NCBI GenBank assembly: GCA_965240325.2
Contig: OZ251238.1
Span: forward strand, 558,001-622,000
DNA: 64,000 nucleotides
Direction: 5' to 3'
Source of the DNA: Rebecca billardiae RCC1528
Taxonomy: Eukaryota > Haptophyta
Position 1 is the first letter of the stretch. Every line of letters begins with the position of its first letter. Shown here piece by piece: positions 1 through 10,300 of the stretch. A program made the position numbers and the translations under genes. The notes under the pieces are model-generated. The model saw nothing but the letters and a program-made list of their open reading frames with translations, searched no databases and was not told the DNA's origin.

Positions 1-241
1 CTTGCCGCCGTGGTGCATTAGTCGCAGTTAGCTGGCAACCAGCATTCGGAATCAGGGCTGCGGTCACACTCTGAGAAGTATCAAGCCGCTGATGATGTGG
101 CCGGCGCTACTGAAATAAGGCTTCCGAATCATAGCGGCGGCGCGGGCGCGCCGCTGACGGCTCGGATGGCCAGTCGACGCGGGGCGGGGCCGTGCGCCAT
201 CAGCGCATACGTACGAGTACTAGACGAGATTGAAGCCTCAG

Positions 242-479
<238 letters not shown>

Positions 480-638
480 GTCGTCATATACGCGCGACCT
501 CGTCAATATAATAATCGTAGTCGACGATCATCAATAATGGCTCCGCGGGCCAGTCAGTCTGAGTCAGCACGCGATCGCATCATCAGCAACTCATAGTCCG
601 ATATATTATTAGCGTAGGCTGCGCAGCCAGTGTCATCA

Positions 639-3248
639 CTACGTCATCGCCCGCCCCCGCCGATACTCTGACGACTCATCTGTAGTGATGGCGAGGGCAG
701 CGAGCTCATGGCACACATGGCAGACGCTGGCCATCACGGTGTGGCACAGCGCACCGGCGCGCAGCTGAAACGACGGGCGGCTGTGCAAGGCCGCCACCGA
801 AGCTGCAGCCGCCGAGCCACCGCCATCGCCGCCGCTGCTCCCGCCGCTCAGCCCGGTGACGAGGAGCACCCCTGCTTGCTCGGCGCCACTGCCTGCAGCC
901 GTGACGCTCGCGCAGACCGGAGCCGGCACAGCGACAGCGCGTGGCCGGCCACTGGGGTGTCGCTTGGTGCCTATCTTGCGCAGCTCGGCCCACAGCGCGC
1001 GCAGGCTGCCGTGTGACGCATCGGGCCTGGCGGTGATCAGTGTGCGAGCCACGGCAGCTGCCGTGCGTAGTCGCGCGGCCGCTGGTCCTGTGCACACCGC
1101 GTCGGCATCTGCCTGGGCACCGCAGCCAGAGATGCCGACGAGGCTGGGGGCGGCAGCGCACACTGCGCACGGCTCACTCAGCAGCACGTGTGGCTTGCGT
1201 GCCGCGTTCGGCACGGGGGCGAGCACGAGCGCGTGCTCCTCGAGGTAGAGCCCCCCGTGAAAAGTCACGGCGAGCAGGCCGAGCAGCGCCGCGCGCGAGA
1301 GCGGCGGCGGCCGCGGTGCGCCGCTGGCCGTCGCGGCCGGGGATGCACTGAGCTCGAAGCCGCTGCTCGCATGAGCACCGTCCGCCGTGCCCAAAGGCCC
1401 TGGCACTCCGCGCAGCAGCGCGTCCGCACTCGCGACGCGGACGTCATACCCGACCTCCTGCAGCAGCCGCACGGACGGCGGCAGCTGCACGCCGGCCGCG
1501 GTGTGCAGCCACACGGTCGCGAGCGGGTATTGCCTGAGGGCGGCCTCGACCGCCTTGGCTCGCACCATGCGCGCGAGCGGGCTGGGCGCGGGGTGCAGCC
1601 AGACAAAGTGGACAGCCATGGGCTCGGCTGCGCATACGGCGGCGTCGCTGCCACCGCCATCGGCGCCGGTGGACTCCGCCGCCGCAGCCGGGTCGGCTGC
1701 CCGCCGCTCGCGCGCAGTGCAGGCGGCGCGTGCGACCCGCGGCATCCTACCGTGCGTGCGCACGAGCGCACTCACCTGCGGCGTGGCCGGGTTGAGGACG
1801 AGTGCCGCCCACTGCGTCGTGCGCATGCGATGCCAGCCGTGCACGTCCTTCGGGCCGCGCGGCAGCTTCCACCAGTCCGCGCCCACAAGCCGCGTCGCGT
1901 CCCGCGGCGTGTGGAAGAAGTCGACCATCCCGCTCAGCCTCGAGCCGCGCCCACCGCCAGGCAGCTCCTTCTGTCGCGACGGCACGAACACGACGCGCGC
2001 GCCGACTGCGACGGCGGGCGAGGCGACGTGCAGTCTCGAGGTGATCACGAGCGCCGCGTCTGCGAGCTCGCGCAGCCGCGCGCGCGCGCGAGGGAAGCCG
2101 CGAGCGTACAGCACGTCACCGCACGGCACGTCGGATGAGAGCGACTGGTCGGCGGCCGCGCGCACGGCGGCTGGGATCAGCTCAGGCTCAGCCACGTCGA
2201 TCACGAGCGTGCGGCCAGGCGGCACGCGCGCGTGGCGTGTGCTGAGCTGGTCGGCTGGCGGCGTGTGCAGCAGAGCGGTGAGGCAGCCGCTAAAGTACGC
2301 CTGGATCTGCAGCACCGCCGCGCGCAGTGCGCGAAGTGGGCACCAGAGTGGCCGGGCGGTGCGCACGCGCCGCATGCCGCGCGCTCGCGACGGGCAGGCG
2401 GTTGCCGCACCTGGAGCGACCTCAGCTGCTTGAGGGTGTCAAGCGAGCGGCAGCCGATCGGCTGCGCGCGGCGCAGCCACGTGCGGAACGCGCTGTGGTT
2501 GGAGTCGCGCAGCCACGCCGCGGCCCCCTGCAGGTGCAGCCCGATCGGCACGGCCTCGACGGTCTCAGCGTGTGGCACGAAGAGCGCAGATGTGCGGCCG
2601 TGCCTGCGGCCGAGCGTGGGCGTGCGCGTGTGCACGCGCGCGCGGCTCAGGGCGCGCGCTCATGCCGCAGCTCTGCGGCTGGGTGCGTGCGCAGCGACTC
2701 CGTCACGGCCCTCACCGGCACCGGCCTGGGTAGGCCGGGCTGACGGGGCGCAGGCACACACGCTCGCACCATCCATTCATGATGAGCACTGTGTGCGCGG
2801 GCTGCGGCGCTGAGCGCTCGGGCGAGTCCCGCTCCAGGTATGCGTCAGCATGGCCGTCGGCGGTCAGCAGCTGAAGGTCGGCGAGGGACTGCATGGGGTC
2901 GCCTGCGCGCGAGCGCGCGAGAGAGGGGGCAATCCCCGTCATCGCGCGCGCAGAGCGCAGCCGAGCTTTGCGCGCTGCTGGCGCACGCGCGCTTTGGCTC
3001 TGCTGGCGCACGCGCGCTTTGGCGCTGCTGGCGCACGCGCGCTTTGGAGCGCCGCCGGCACCGAGGTTGCAAACTGGCCCGCGGACTGACGATGGTGGCC
3101 CGCCAGCCTGGCTGAGGTACGCGTGGGCGTGGAGGACCGGGTCGAAGGAGTGATTGCCGTAGCTCGTGACCGCCACGCGCTGGCCTCGGCTGCACGCCGC
3201 CAGCGTGATGAGCAGGGGCAGCGCCCCTCGTCGAAAAGCCGCCGCCAT
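639..3248 (-). CDS. Polysaccharide pyruvyl transferase-family protein fused to a GT32-like glycosyltransferase domain
   Basis: Four exons, 3248-3062, 2902-2770, 2603-2411 and 2306-639, joined at GT-AG sites in compatible phases, give 726 aa. Residues 1-20 look like a signal peptide or signal anchor. Joining the exons rebuilds a run of pyruvyl-transferase-type motifs: NLGDPMQSLA (about 61-70), IMNGW (about 103-107), PIGCRSLDTL (155-164), AYFSGCLT (174-181) and ITSRLHVASPAVAVGA (about 258). Each splice falls inside or beside a motif, which supports the model. From about residue 401 a second domain starts (VHFVWLHP, then a segment ending HGGLYLEEHALVLAPV near 525). It resembles the sugar-nucleotide-binding part of GT32/alpha-1,4-glycosyltransferases, but the expected acidic DXD reads EEH. 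Likely role: modification of surface or Golgi polysaccharide (inferred). Divergent from the START gene, 247 bp away. Fairly sure of the first domain, less of the second. Confidence 0.8.
2965..3046. repeat. 25-bp tandem repeat inside intron 1
   Basis: About three copies of a 25-26 bp unit containing GCTTTGG...CTGCTGGCGCACGCGC start at 2965, 2991 and 3016, with a truncated one at 3041. They lie wholly inside the 159-bp first intron of the pyruvyl-transferase gene (2903-3061). Confidence 0.85.
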
Positions 3249-3495
3249 GCTGACGATACTGAGATCGCAAGTGGGCGTCCTGGTCTAGAACAGCCACACT
3301 CGCCCTCCGTCGAGGGCCCTTGACTCGGTGACGAACTTCAAACTGTACAGCAGTACCAAATACGCCGACGAACGTGCAGTGCTGCCGCTCCGTCGCCGAC
3401 GGGCACCGTATTGTACTGGACCAGCGGCCGCGGCGGCGGAGTCCGCATTCCCCCGCTCGCGCCACTGGAGGCGTACCTCCGAGGTGCGACGCAGG
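3249..3495. promoter_or_regulatory. Shared divergent promoter region
   Basis: A 247-bp spacer between the start codons of two genes transcribed away from each other (pyruvyl transferase on -, START protein on +). It must hold both 5' UTRs and probably a bidirectional promoter. No TATA box or other named element is obvious. Confidence 0.5.
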
Positions 3496-4698
3496 ATGTT
3501 CCTGCAGCTGCGCGAATGCCCAGCCGCTGAGGTGGATGCCGACACGTCGGCGTGGCCGACAGCCGTCATCGGCGCGCTGGGCGTGGTGATCGTGCTCCTG
3601 TGCGTGCTCATCCGGGACGTGCGCCATCTCACGGCGGTCGTGCACGCGGAGAAGACCATGCGCGAGCGGCACGATGCCGCCGAGCGCCGCCGGCGCGCGG
3701 TCGAGGCCCTGCGCCACCCGGACCCCGAGACGGATCCCTCGCATCTGATCGCGCCCGCCGACTTGGACACGGTGATCGACCATTGCGTCGAGGCGGCGGC
3801 GAATGCGCGGTACGTGGAGGCGGGGGCGCTGCTCGAGCGGCTGCAGGCGACGCTCGACCACGAGCGCTCGTCCGATGAGCGCCCGCCCGAGCTCGCCGCA
3901 GCGGCCGCGCGGCTGGCGAAGCTCGAGGCGCCGGGCGGCGCGCTCGAGCACGTGCGCGAGCGGAGCGTGACCTGCAAGCAGGTGCTGCACGAGCTGAACG
4001 AGGATGCGGGCTGGAACCTGGCGTCGGACCGCGAGGGCACGCGCGTGCAGTACAAGCGGACCGCCGAGACCCTCTCCGTCAAGATCGACGCGATCGTCGA
4101 GGGCGTCCGCCCGGCGGACGCGCTGTACATCTGGCGCGAGGCGTCCCTGTACAAGCACTGGTTCCCGCTTATGACGGACTCGCGCATGCTGCACGAGGCG
4201 AGCATCACCGACGTGACGCTGCACCTCGTGGCGGACACGATCTTCGCGTACTCGGACCTCGTGCTGCGCGGCTGGGGCTGCGACAACCTGCGCGACGGGT
4301 ACATGCTGCTGTGCGTGCGCCCGGTCCGCTCGGGCCAGCTGCCCGCGGGCGTGCCCGCGCCCGAGCTCAAGAAGACGCGCAAGATGTTCCCCGCGCGCCG
4401 CGTGCCGGCGGTGGTGGACGTGCTGGTCGAGCCGCTCAGCGCGACGTCCGTGCGCTTCGCGTACGCCGCCAGCCTCCCCATCGAGCCGCTCGTGCCGCAC
4501 TGGGCGATCAACATGATCCTGCAGCAGGGGATGGCGCAGATCTTCTTGCGGATGAAAGACATGGCCAAAAAGATGGCGGCGGGCGACAAGGGCTCGCTGC
4601 ACCTGCAGCGCATGAGCGAGCCGGAGCATGCGCACGTGGCGGCGTGGATCCGCGAGCGCGTCGACCCGTACGTCCATGCGCTCGAAGAGACCGCGTAG
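3496..4698 (+). CDS. Membrane-anchored START-like lipid-binding protein
   Basis: Single exon, 400 aa from the first ATG. The frame stays open upstream but contains no ATG there. A hydrophobic segment at about residues 14-36 (AVIGALGVVIVLLCVLI) predicts one membrane anchor near the N terminus. A charged, probably helical linker follows (about 37-165). From about 170 to 350 the sequence resembles a START domain: GWNLASDREGTRVQYKR, a central SVKIDAIVEG strand, W-REASLYKHWFPLM, then a C-terminal amphipathic helix around WAINMILQQGMAQIF that could close over a lipid cavity. START domains bind sterols or phospholipids, so a role in lipid transfer or sensing at a membrane is inferred; the ligand cannot be told. 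Divergent from the pyruvyl transferase gene and convergent with the Rh transporter. Confidence 0.75.
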   Translation: MFLQLRECPAAEVDADTSAWPTAVIGALGVVIVLLCVLIRDVRHLTAVVHAEKTMRERHDAAERRRRAVEALRHPDPETDPSHLIAPADLDTVIDHCVEAAANARYVEAGALLERLQATLDHERSSDERPPELAAAAARLAKLEAPGGALEHVRERSVTCKQVLHELNEDAGWNLASDREGTRVQYKRTAETLSVKIDAIVEGVRPADALYIWREASLYKHWFPLMTDSRMLHEASITDVTLHLVADTIFAYSDLVLRGWGCDNLRDGYMLLCVRPVRSGQLPAGVPAPELKKTRKMFPARRVPAVVDVLVEPLSATSVRFAYAASLPIEPLVPHWAINMILQQGMAQIFLRMKDMAKKMAAGDKGSLHLQRMSEPEHAHVAAWIRERVDPYVHALEETA

Positions 4699-4871
4699 CG
4701 CCGTCGCGCGCGGCTCGTCAGCGGCGGCGCAGCGGCGGCGCGGAATCATCATGCACATACAGCACCACGCGCCGGGCCGCGGCCGCAGGCCTGCGGTGCC
4801 GCCGCCCCGCCCGCATGCCTCATCATCCGTCAGCATCGTATATACGGCCTCATTAGCTTTAAATAGCAGTC

Positions 4872-4909
<38 letters not shown>

Positions 4910-5286
4910 ATATTAAATAATATTATAATTATTTATTATTCGTTCGTGGCAATTCGCATCAGATAGTCAGGCGCGCGCGCATCGTCGACGTACTGGCGTC
5001 GACACTCGACTGCAGCGCCAATCAGCATGGTCATCAATGATGGTGGCCTGGTCGTCTCGGTTCGCGATCGGTTCCCCGCCGCGACGGACATGCAGTTTGC
5101 AGACACGGGCATAAGACAGCAGCTGCAGCAGCAGTGGGCAGGCGCAAGCACTCCTCATGCAGGCGCAGCGCCCACGGCCACAGCAGCACGCGGCCGACAG
5201 CAGCAGCACGCGCTCCGCGCGCAGTGATCGGCACGGCCTGGGCCTGTGCGCTGCCAAGCCGCGGTGCCAACGGCCCAAGCGCAGGC
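4699..5286. other. Convergent gene-end spacer with ATT-rich tract
   Basis: A 588-bp spacer between two convergent genes. It contains a strikingly AT-rich block at about 4855-4940, built mainly of ATT triplets followed by TAATATTAAATAATATTATAAT, in otherwise GC-rich DNA. It could serve 3'-end formation of both transcripts (inference). I see no gene here. Confidence 0.6.
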
Positions 5287-7083
5287 TCAGCCCGCCTCGT
5301 CAGGCTCTGCGCTTCCGGCAGCGCCGGCGTCGCTGCCTGCGCGTCTCAACGGGGGGCGGCTGTCGGCAGGCGGCGGCGTGGTGCTTGAGGGCCTGCTCCC
5401 GCCGCCGAACTTGCTGCGCATCGCGGCAACCGCCGATTGGGGCCTTGTCTCCTCGGCGGCGGCGGCGGCCTCTGCCTTGGCCTGCCTGATGGCCGCGCGC
5501 GATGGCTCGGACTTGCGCTTGCCGGAGCCGTCCGCGCTCAGAGGCGGCTGCGTCTGCCACCTGAGGCGCATCTTCGCGACACTCAGTGCGCCCGCAGCAG
5601 GGTCCGACGGCGGCGCGCCACCGCCCGTCCCCGGCGCGCCCGGCTGCCCCGACGCCGCCTCGGACGGCTCCCCCTCGGCCGCGCCGTCCGCGGCCGCGCC
5701 GTCCTCGCGCTCGGCCGCGTCGGGCGGCTCCTCGACCAGCTCGAGGTTTGAGACCAGCCAGCCGGTCATCAGGCCGCCGAGGAGGGCGGTGGCGCCGGTC
5801 GCGAGCAGGGCGAAGAGCTGCCACCCCGCCGCGCGCCACCCCGCGCGCACGCCCTGCGCAAGCGCCGCGAGCACCGCGCCGAGCACGCCGGGGAGGCCGA
5901 AGGTGGCGCACACGCCCAGCGCATCGTCGATGCCGAGCTCGGAGCGCAGCCACGGCACGACGCGCATTGTCCCGACGTGCGCGAGCACGCCGGCGGCGAT
6001 GCCGACGCCGAGCGCGCCGCCCGGCGTGATGTTGAGCCCCGCGACGGACGCGACGGCGACCCCGCCCGCGACGCACGCGCGCGCCGCCGCGGCCGCGTGC
6101 GCCCCGCCGCCGCCCACGCCCAGCTGCAGCTCAGCCGCCACGAGCGCGCTGAACGCAGAGCCGATCAGAGCGAGGAGCGTGTTCGCCATCGCCACGCTGC
6201 GCTCGGCGGCGGCGGAGGCGTCGAAGGAGGCGGCGTGGAAGGAGGGCCACGCGAGCCAGAGCAGCGCCGCGCCGCACGTCGCCACGCCCGCCTGCGACGC
6301 GCCCGCCGGCCCGTGGCCGCGCTCGGCGTTCGCGCCGGTCGCCGGCTGCGCGGCGGCCGCGGGCGCGTAGATGCGAGCGGACCACGAGGCGGCGAGGCCG
6401 AAGAAGGCGCCGAAGGCGTGCACGGTGAGCGCGCCGCACGGGTCGAGCACGCTCGGCCCGACGCCCCCCTCCAGCAGCGCGTCGCCGCCGAGCGCGTCGC
6501 CGCCCACCCAGAACGCGTCGTTGAGAACGTGCAGCGGACAGAGCACAAAGCTGAGCAGCGCGAGCCGCTCGGGACCGAGCGTGTGCGCGGTGGCGCCCGC
6601 GGCGACCGCGGCGGAGATGCTGCCGCGCAGCCCGCGGATGAGCAGGCGCGAGTCGAGCTGGATGAAGCGCACGCCCAGCGTCTGCGCGTCCGGCCAGCTG
6701 AGCAGCGCGCCCATGATGAGCGCCGTCTCGAGCGAGATGAGCGCCGAGCGCGACACGTGGGCAAACAGGTTGCGCCAGCTGAGCGGGTCGGACTCGTGCA
6801 GCGCGAGGCCGAGGCCGAGGACGAAGATGACGACGGGCGGGAGGTCGTACACCAGCTGCGCCGCGCCGCCGCCGTGCTCCACCGCCTCCGCGTAGTCCAC
6901 GAGGAGGGCGAACAGGAAAGCGATGATGGCGCCGAGCACCGCGAGCGTGATTGCGTGCACGGTGTGCACGCTCGCGCCGGCGGGCGGCGGCTCCGTCGGC
7001 GTGGGTGGCTCCTTCAGCGCGGGCGGCAGGAAGGGCTCCGCCTGCTCCGACTTCTTCGCGGGGGTCGCCGCGCCCCAGCCCAT
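5287..7083 (-). CDS. Rhesus (Rh)-type ammonium/gas transporter
   Basis: Single exon, 598 aa from ATG 7083. Eleven or more hydrophobic segments fill residues 30-440. A low-complexity hydrophilic C-terminal tail of about 150 aa follows and is probably cytoplasmic. Rh-family hallmarks are visible: PPVVIFVLGLGLAL (compare DVHVMIFVGFGFL), LDPCGALTVHAFGAFFGL with Asp214 and the first pore His222, LLWLAWPSFHAASF, a following ANTLLALIGS, and GLPGVLGAVL. Rh proteins conduct ammonia/ammonium, possibly CO2, through a central pore. The second pore-histidine segment, usually GVHNLHG, reads GVCATFG (Cys392, Phe395), so both histidines there are absent. It pairs head-to-head with the ABC transporter gene. 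Rh rather than classical AMT is favoured by the WPSF motif. Confidence 0.85.
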   Translation of the reverse strand: MGWGAATPAKKSEQAEPFLPPALKEPPTPTEPPPAGASVHTVHAITLAVLGAIIAFLFALLVDYAEAVEHGGGAAQLVYDLPPVVIFVLGLGLALHESDPLSWRNLFAHVSRSALISLETALIMGALLSWPDAQTLGVRFIQLDSRLLIRGLRGSISAAVAAGATAHTLGPERLALLSFVLCPLHVLNDAFWVGGDALGGDALLEGGVGPSVLDPCGALTVHAFGAFFGLAASWSARIYAPAAAAQPATGANAERGHGPAGASQAGVATCGAALLWLAWPSFHAASFDASAAAERSVAMANTLLALIGSAFSALVAAELQLGVGGGGAHAAAAARACVAGGVAVASVAGLNITPGGALGVGIAAGVLAHVGTMRVVPWLRSELGIDDALGVCATFGLPGVLGAVLAALAQGVRAGWRAAGWQLFALLATGATALLGGLMTGWLVSNLELVEEPPDAAEREDGAAADGAAEGEPSEAASGQPGAPGTGGGAPPSDPAAGALSVAKMRLRWQTQPPLSADGSGKRKSEPSRAAIRQAKAEAAAAAEETRPQSAVAAMRSKFGGGSRPSSTTPPPADSRPPLRRAGSDAGAAGSAEPDEAG

Positions 7084-7385
7084 CGTGACGTCGGCGCGCC
7101 TTCGCGGCTTTCGGCGGGAGCGCTGAGGCGACTTGCCACCGGTGGAGCGCGATCTTGAGGCTGCTTGAAAAGCGTGACGCGCGCGCAGAAGGCTCGTGAC
7201 AACGGAATCTCCCGGCTCGACTGGCGAGCCTGCGAGGGGGTGCGCACCAACCTCAAACCGGGTCGCCCGGCCCGGCCGCTTCGGCACCCACATTGCTCGA
7301 CTTGCCAGCAGCAATGGCGGCGGTGCACGGCCGCGCGCGGCGCTCATCCCGGCTGCGATAGGGCTCTGCCGTGCGCGCGCAGGCC
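7084..7385. promoter_or_regulatory. Divergent promoter region, Rh / ABCA
   Basis: A 302-bp spacer between the ATGs of the Rh gene (-) and the ABC transporter gene (+). It must contain both 5' UTRs and start sites. It is less GC-extreme than the flanking coding DNA (for example TTGAAAAGCG). No specific factor site is recognised. Confidence 0.5.
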
Positions 7386-10300
7386 ATGCGCGCGGAGACC
7401 ACGGCGTCCAAACGCCTCTGGCAGGGCCATCCGTCGTCGAGCCCGCCCGCCCGCCCAGACGGCGCGCGTGCGCGCGCCGCTTGGGCACACGTCGCGGTGT
7501 GCCGAGCGCTCGTGCGCAAGGAATGGCGCGAGATGGTGCGGCCGGCGTCGAGCTTCGCGCTCGAGGCCGTGCTCTCGGCGACACTTCTCGTGCTACTGCT
7601 CGCATCGACGTGGCAGCCTGCCGCGGCCTCGGCGGCGGCGCACGCCGACCGTCCGGGCGCCGCCGTCGCGCTGCGCACGATCGCAACCGTCGGCGCCCGG
7701 TGGCGCTCGCCTCGCGCCTCCTTTGCCGTCGCGCCGTGCAACGCCTCGGCGCCGGCCATGGGCGAGGTGCTCGCCGACGTTATGGCCGAGCTGCGCGCGA
7801 CGCCGCCGTTCTTCGACGTGCCGTGCTACCCTACGCGCGCCGCCCTGCTCGCCGCCGGCTCGGGCAGTGCCCCCGGCTCCGCTGAGCTGGTGGGCGGAGC
7901 AGTGCTGCGGTGGGCACGGCCGGGGGCGCGTGCCGAGGGCGCGCGCGCTCCGAGCGGCTGCTGCGAGGCGGACGTGGCGTACGAGCTTGTGCTCTCGCCC
8001 CGGACGCGCGCCACGCCCAGCGCAGAGCCGCCCTTCTCGCTCTGGGCCACGCACGCTGTGGAGAGTGCGCTCGAAAACGCTCGGCTGCGCGCGCGCAGCG
8101 ACGCGCGCCCCCGCCGGGCCGCAGAGGGCTCGCCAGGCGCGGCGCGCGCCAGCGCCGCGCGCACGGCGGCGCGCGAGCCGCCGCACGCGCCGGTACCACG
8201 CGCCGGGCGCGTGCGCGTCGACCTCGAGCTCGGCTCGCTCGCCGCCCTCGCCGGGAGCGGCGCATCGCCGGCCCCGCCCTCCGAGCAGCGCTCGGGGCCG
8301 GCGCAGCTGCGCGCGCTGCTCGTGCCGCTGGCGCTCAACCTGCTGCTGGGCATCCGGCTGAGGGCAGCGTACGCGCACGCCGCGGCCGAGCGCGCCGGCG
8401 GCGCGCACTCGCGCCGAGGCGCGCTGCGTGCGCTCGGCGTGGGCCCTTGCGCGTACGTTCCGACCGTGCTGGGCGCGTCGGCCGCGCGCGCGCTCTGCGT
8501 CGCCGCCCCGTTCCTCGCCGCCGCCATGCTGCTCACGGCGCAGCGAGGCGGCGGCGGCGGTGGCGTGGGAGCGCTCGGCGCTGGCGGCTGGCGGGCTGGC
8601 TTCCGGCTTGGCTCGGCGCTGCTGGCGGGCAGCCTGGCGACACACGCCGCGGCGCTCGCGCTGGCGTGCGCAGCAACGGCGAGCGCGAGAGCTGGGGCCT
8701 CGCCTGGCGCTGTGTACCAGTTGTACGTGGCCGCAGCCATTGGGGGCGCGCCCCTCGCGCACGCGGGCCGCGCGGCGGGCGCGGCGGGCGCGGCGGGCGT
8801 GCTGCTGCTCCCGCCGTGCGCGCTGCACGCCGCGCTGCTCGGCTCTGCGCAGGGCGCGCCCGCGTCCGCCATCCCATGGGGGGTGGCGCTCAGCGCGCTG
8901 CTCGCGCACACCGCTGTGTGGTGTGCGCTCGCCATCCGCGCGGACGGCGCGCACGGCGCCGCGGCCGCGCGGGCGTACCCCACCGAGCCCGGGGCCGCCG
9001 TGTGCGCGCGCGAGCTCGTCGGGCCGGCGGGCTGCGCGCGCGCGGCCGACGGCACTCCTGCCGTGAGCGGTGTGAGCCTAGATGTGCGCGCCGGTCAGAT
9101 CGTCGCCATCGTGGGGGCGGCAGGCGCGGGCAAGAGCTCGCTGCTGCGGATGCTCTCGCGGCAGGCGGCGCCGGCGGGCGGCGCGCTGCGCACGTGCGCG
9201 GACGGCGCCGACGACGGCGCCGGCGGGCGCTGCTGCCGGGCCGCGCGCGGGCGCGGCGCCGTCCGCGCGGCCGCGCACCGGCTGGGCGCGTGCGATCAGG
9301 ACGAATGGCTGTGGGGACAGCTCAGCGCCGCAGAGCACGTCGAGCTGGCGTGCGCGCTGCGCGACGCCTCGGCGCGCGCGTGCGGCGAGGCGGAGGCCCA
9401 CACGGAGGCGGAGCCGACGGCGTGTGGCCGGGCGCGGCCGGCGGCGGCAGCGGAGGACGGCTGGTGCGCCTCCGCCCGCCCGGCCGCGATCGGCGCGGCG
9501 CCGACGCGAGGCTGCGTGGCCATGGCCCTCGCGCAGGTTGGGCTGGGGGGCTCCCTCGCGCACGCGCGCGCCGCCACGCTGTCCGGCGGGCAGCGCCGGC
9601 GGCTCTCGCTCGCGATGGCCGTGGCGCGCGCCCCGCGCCTCCTCGCGCTCGACGAGCCTCTGCGAGGGCTGGACGGCACGGCCCGAGCTCGAGTGTGCGC
9701 GCTGCTGCGTCGGGCGGTCGCAGGGCGCGGCGCGCGCGGCGGTGGCGGCGGTGGCGGCGCGGCGGTCCTCTGGGCTACGCACGAGCACGGCTTCGCGGAG
9801 CTTCTGGCGCACGCGTTCATCGCCCTCGGGCCGAGTGGCGCGCCCATCGCGACGCCCGCCCCGCGCGTGCGCGTGCTTGCCCAGCTGGGCGCGGGCGCGC
9901 GCGCGCGGTTCGATCTGTGCGCGCTAGGCGCGGCGCCGCATGCGACGGCACCGCGGGGTGCGGGCGCGTGGAAGGCGTGCGAGCGCGCGCGACGGCGGGC
10001 CGAGCACGTGCTTCGCGAGCACGGCGCGGCGCTGGCCTGCGTGTGCGTGCAGGCGGACACGGCCGCCGGGCGCGCGCCCGCGTTGCTGCTGCGCGCCCCG
10101 CCCACGCTCTCGGGCGAGCGCGCGCTGCGCGCGGCTGTGCGCGCGCTGCGCGCGGCTCGTGTCGACGCGCGCGCGGCGCGGCGTGCGCGATGCGGCGCTG
10201 TGCCTGCGCCCAGCGTGCGCGGCCTGCCGCCACCGCCGCCGCGAGGCACGGCCAGCTACCCGCCTGCCGTGGCGGGACACGCAGCCGCGTCTCAGCCCAC

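Noticed and set aside
2845-4836. Long minus frame of 663 codons opposite the START gene
   Set aside because: It is the antisense shadow of the START gene, His/Arg/Val-rich and without motifs; the + frame carries the domain.
5246-7158. Long + frames opposite the Rh gene
   Set aside because: Ala/Pro/Arg-rich shadows; the minus frame has membrane segments and Rh motifs.
7371-7385. GTG at 7371 as start of the ABC transporter
   Set aside because: Nuclear genes normally start at ATG; the first in-frame ATG is 7386. The same reasoning moved the START, Rh, GSCFA, synthetase and other starts to ATG.
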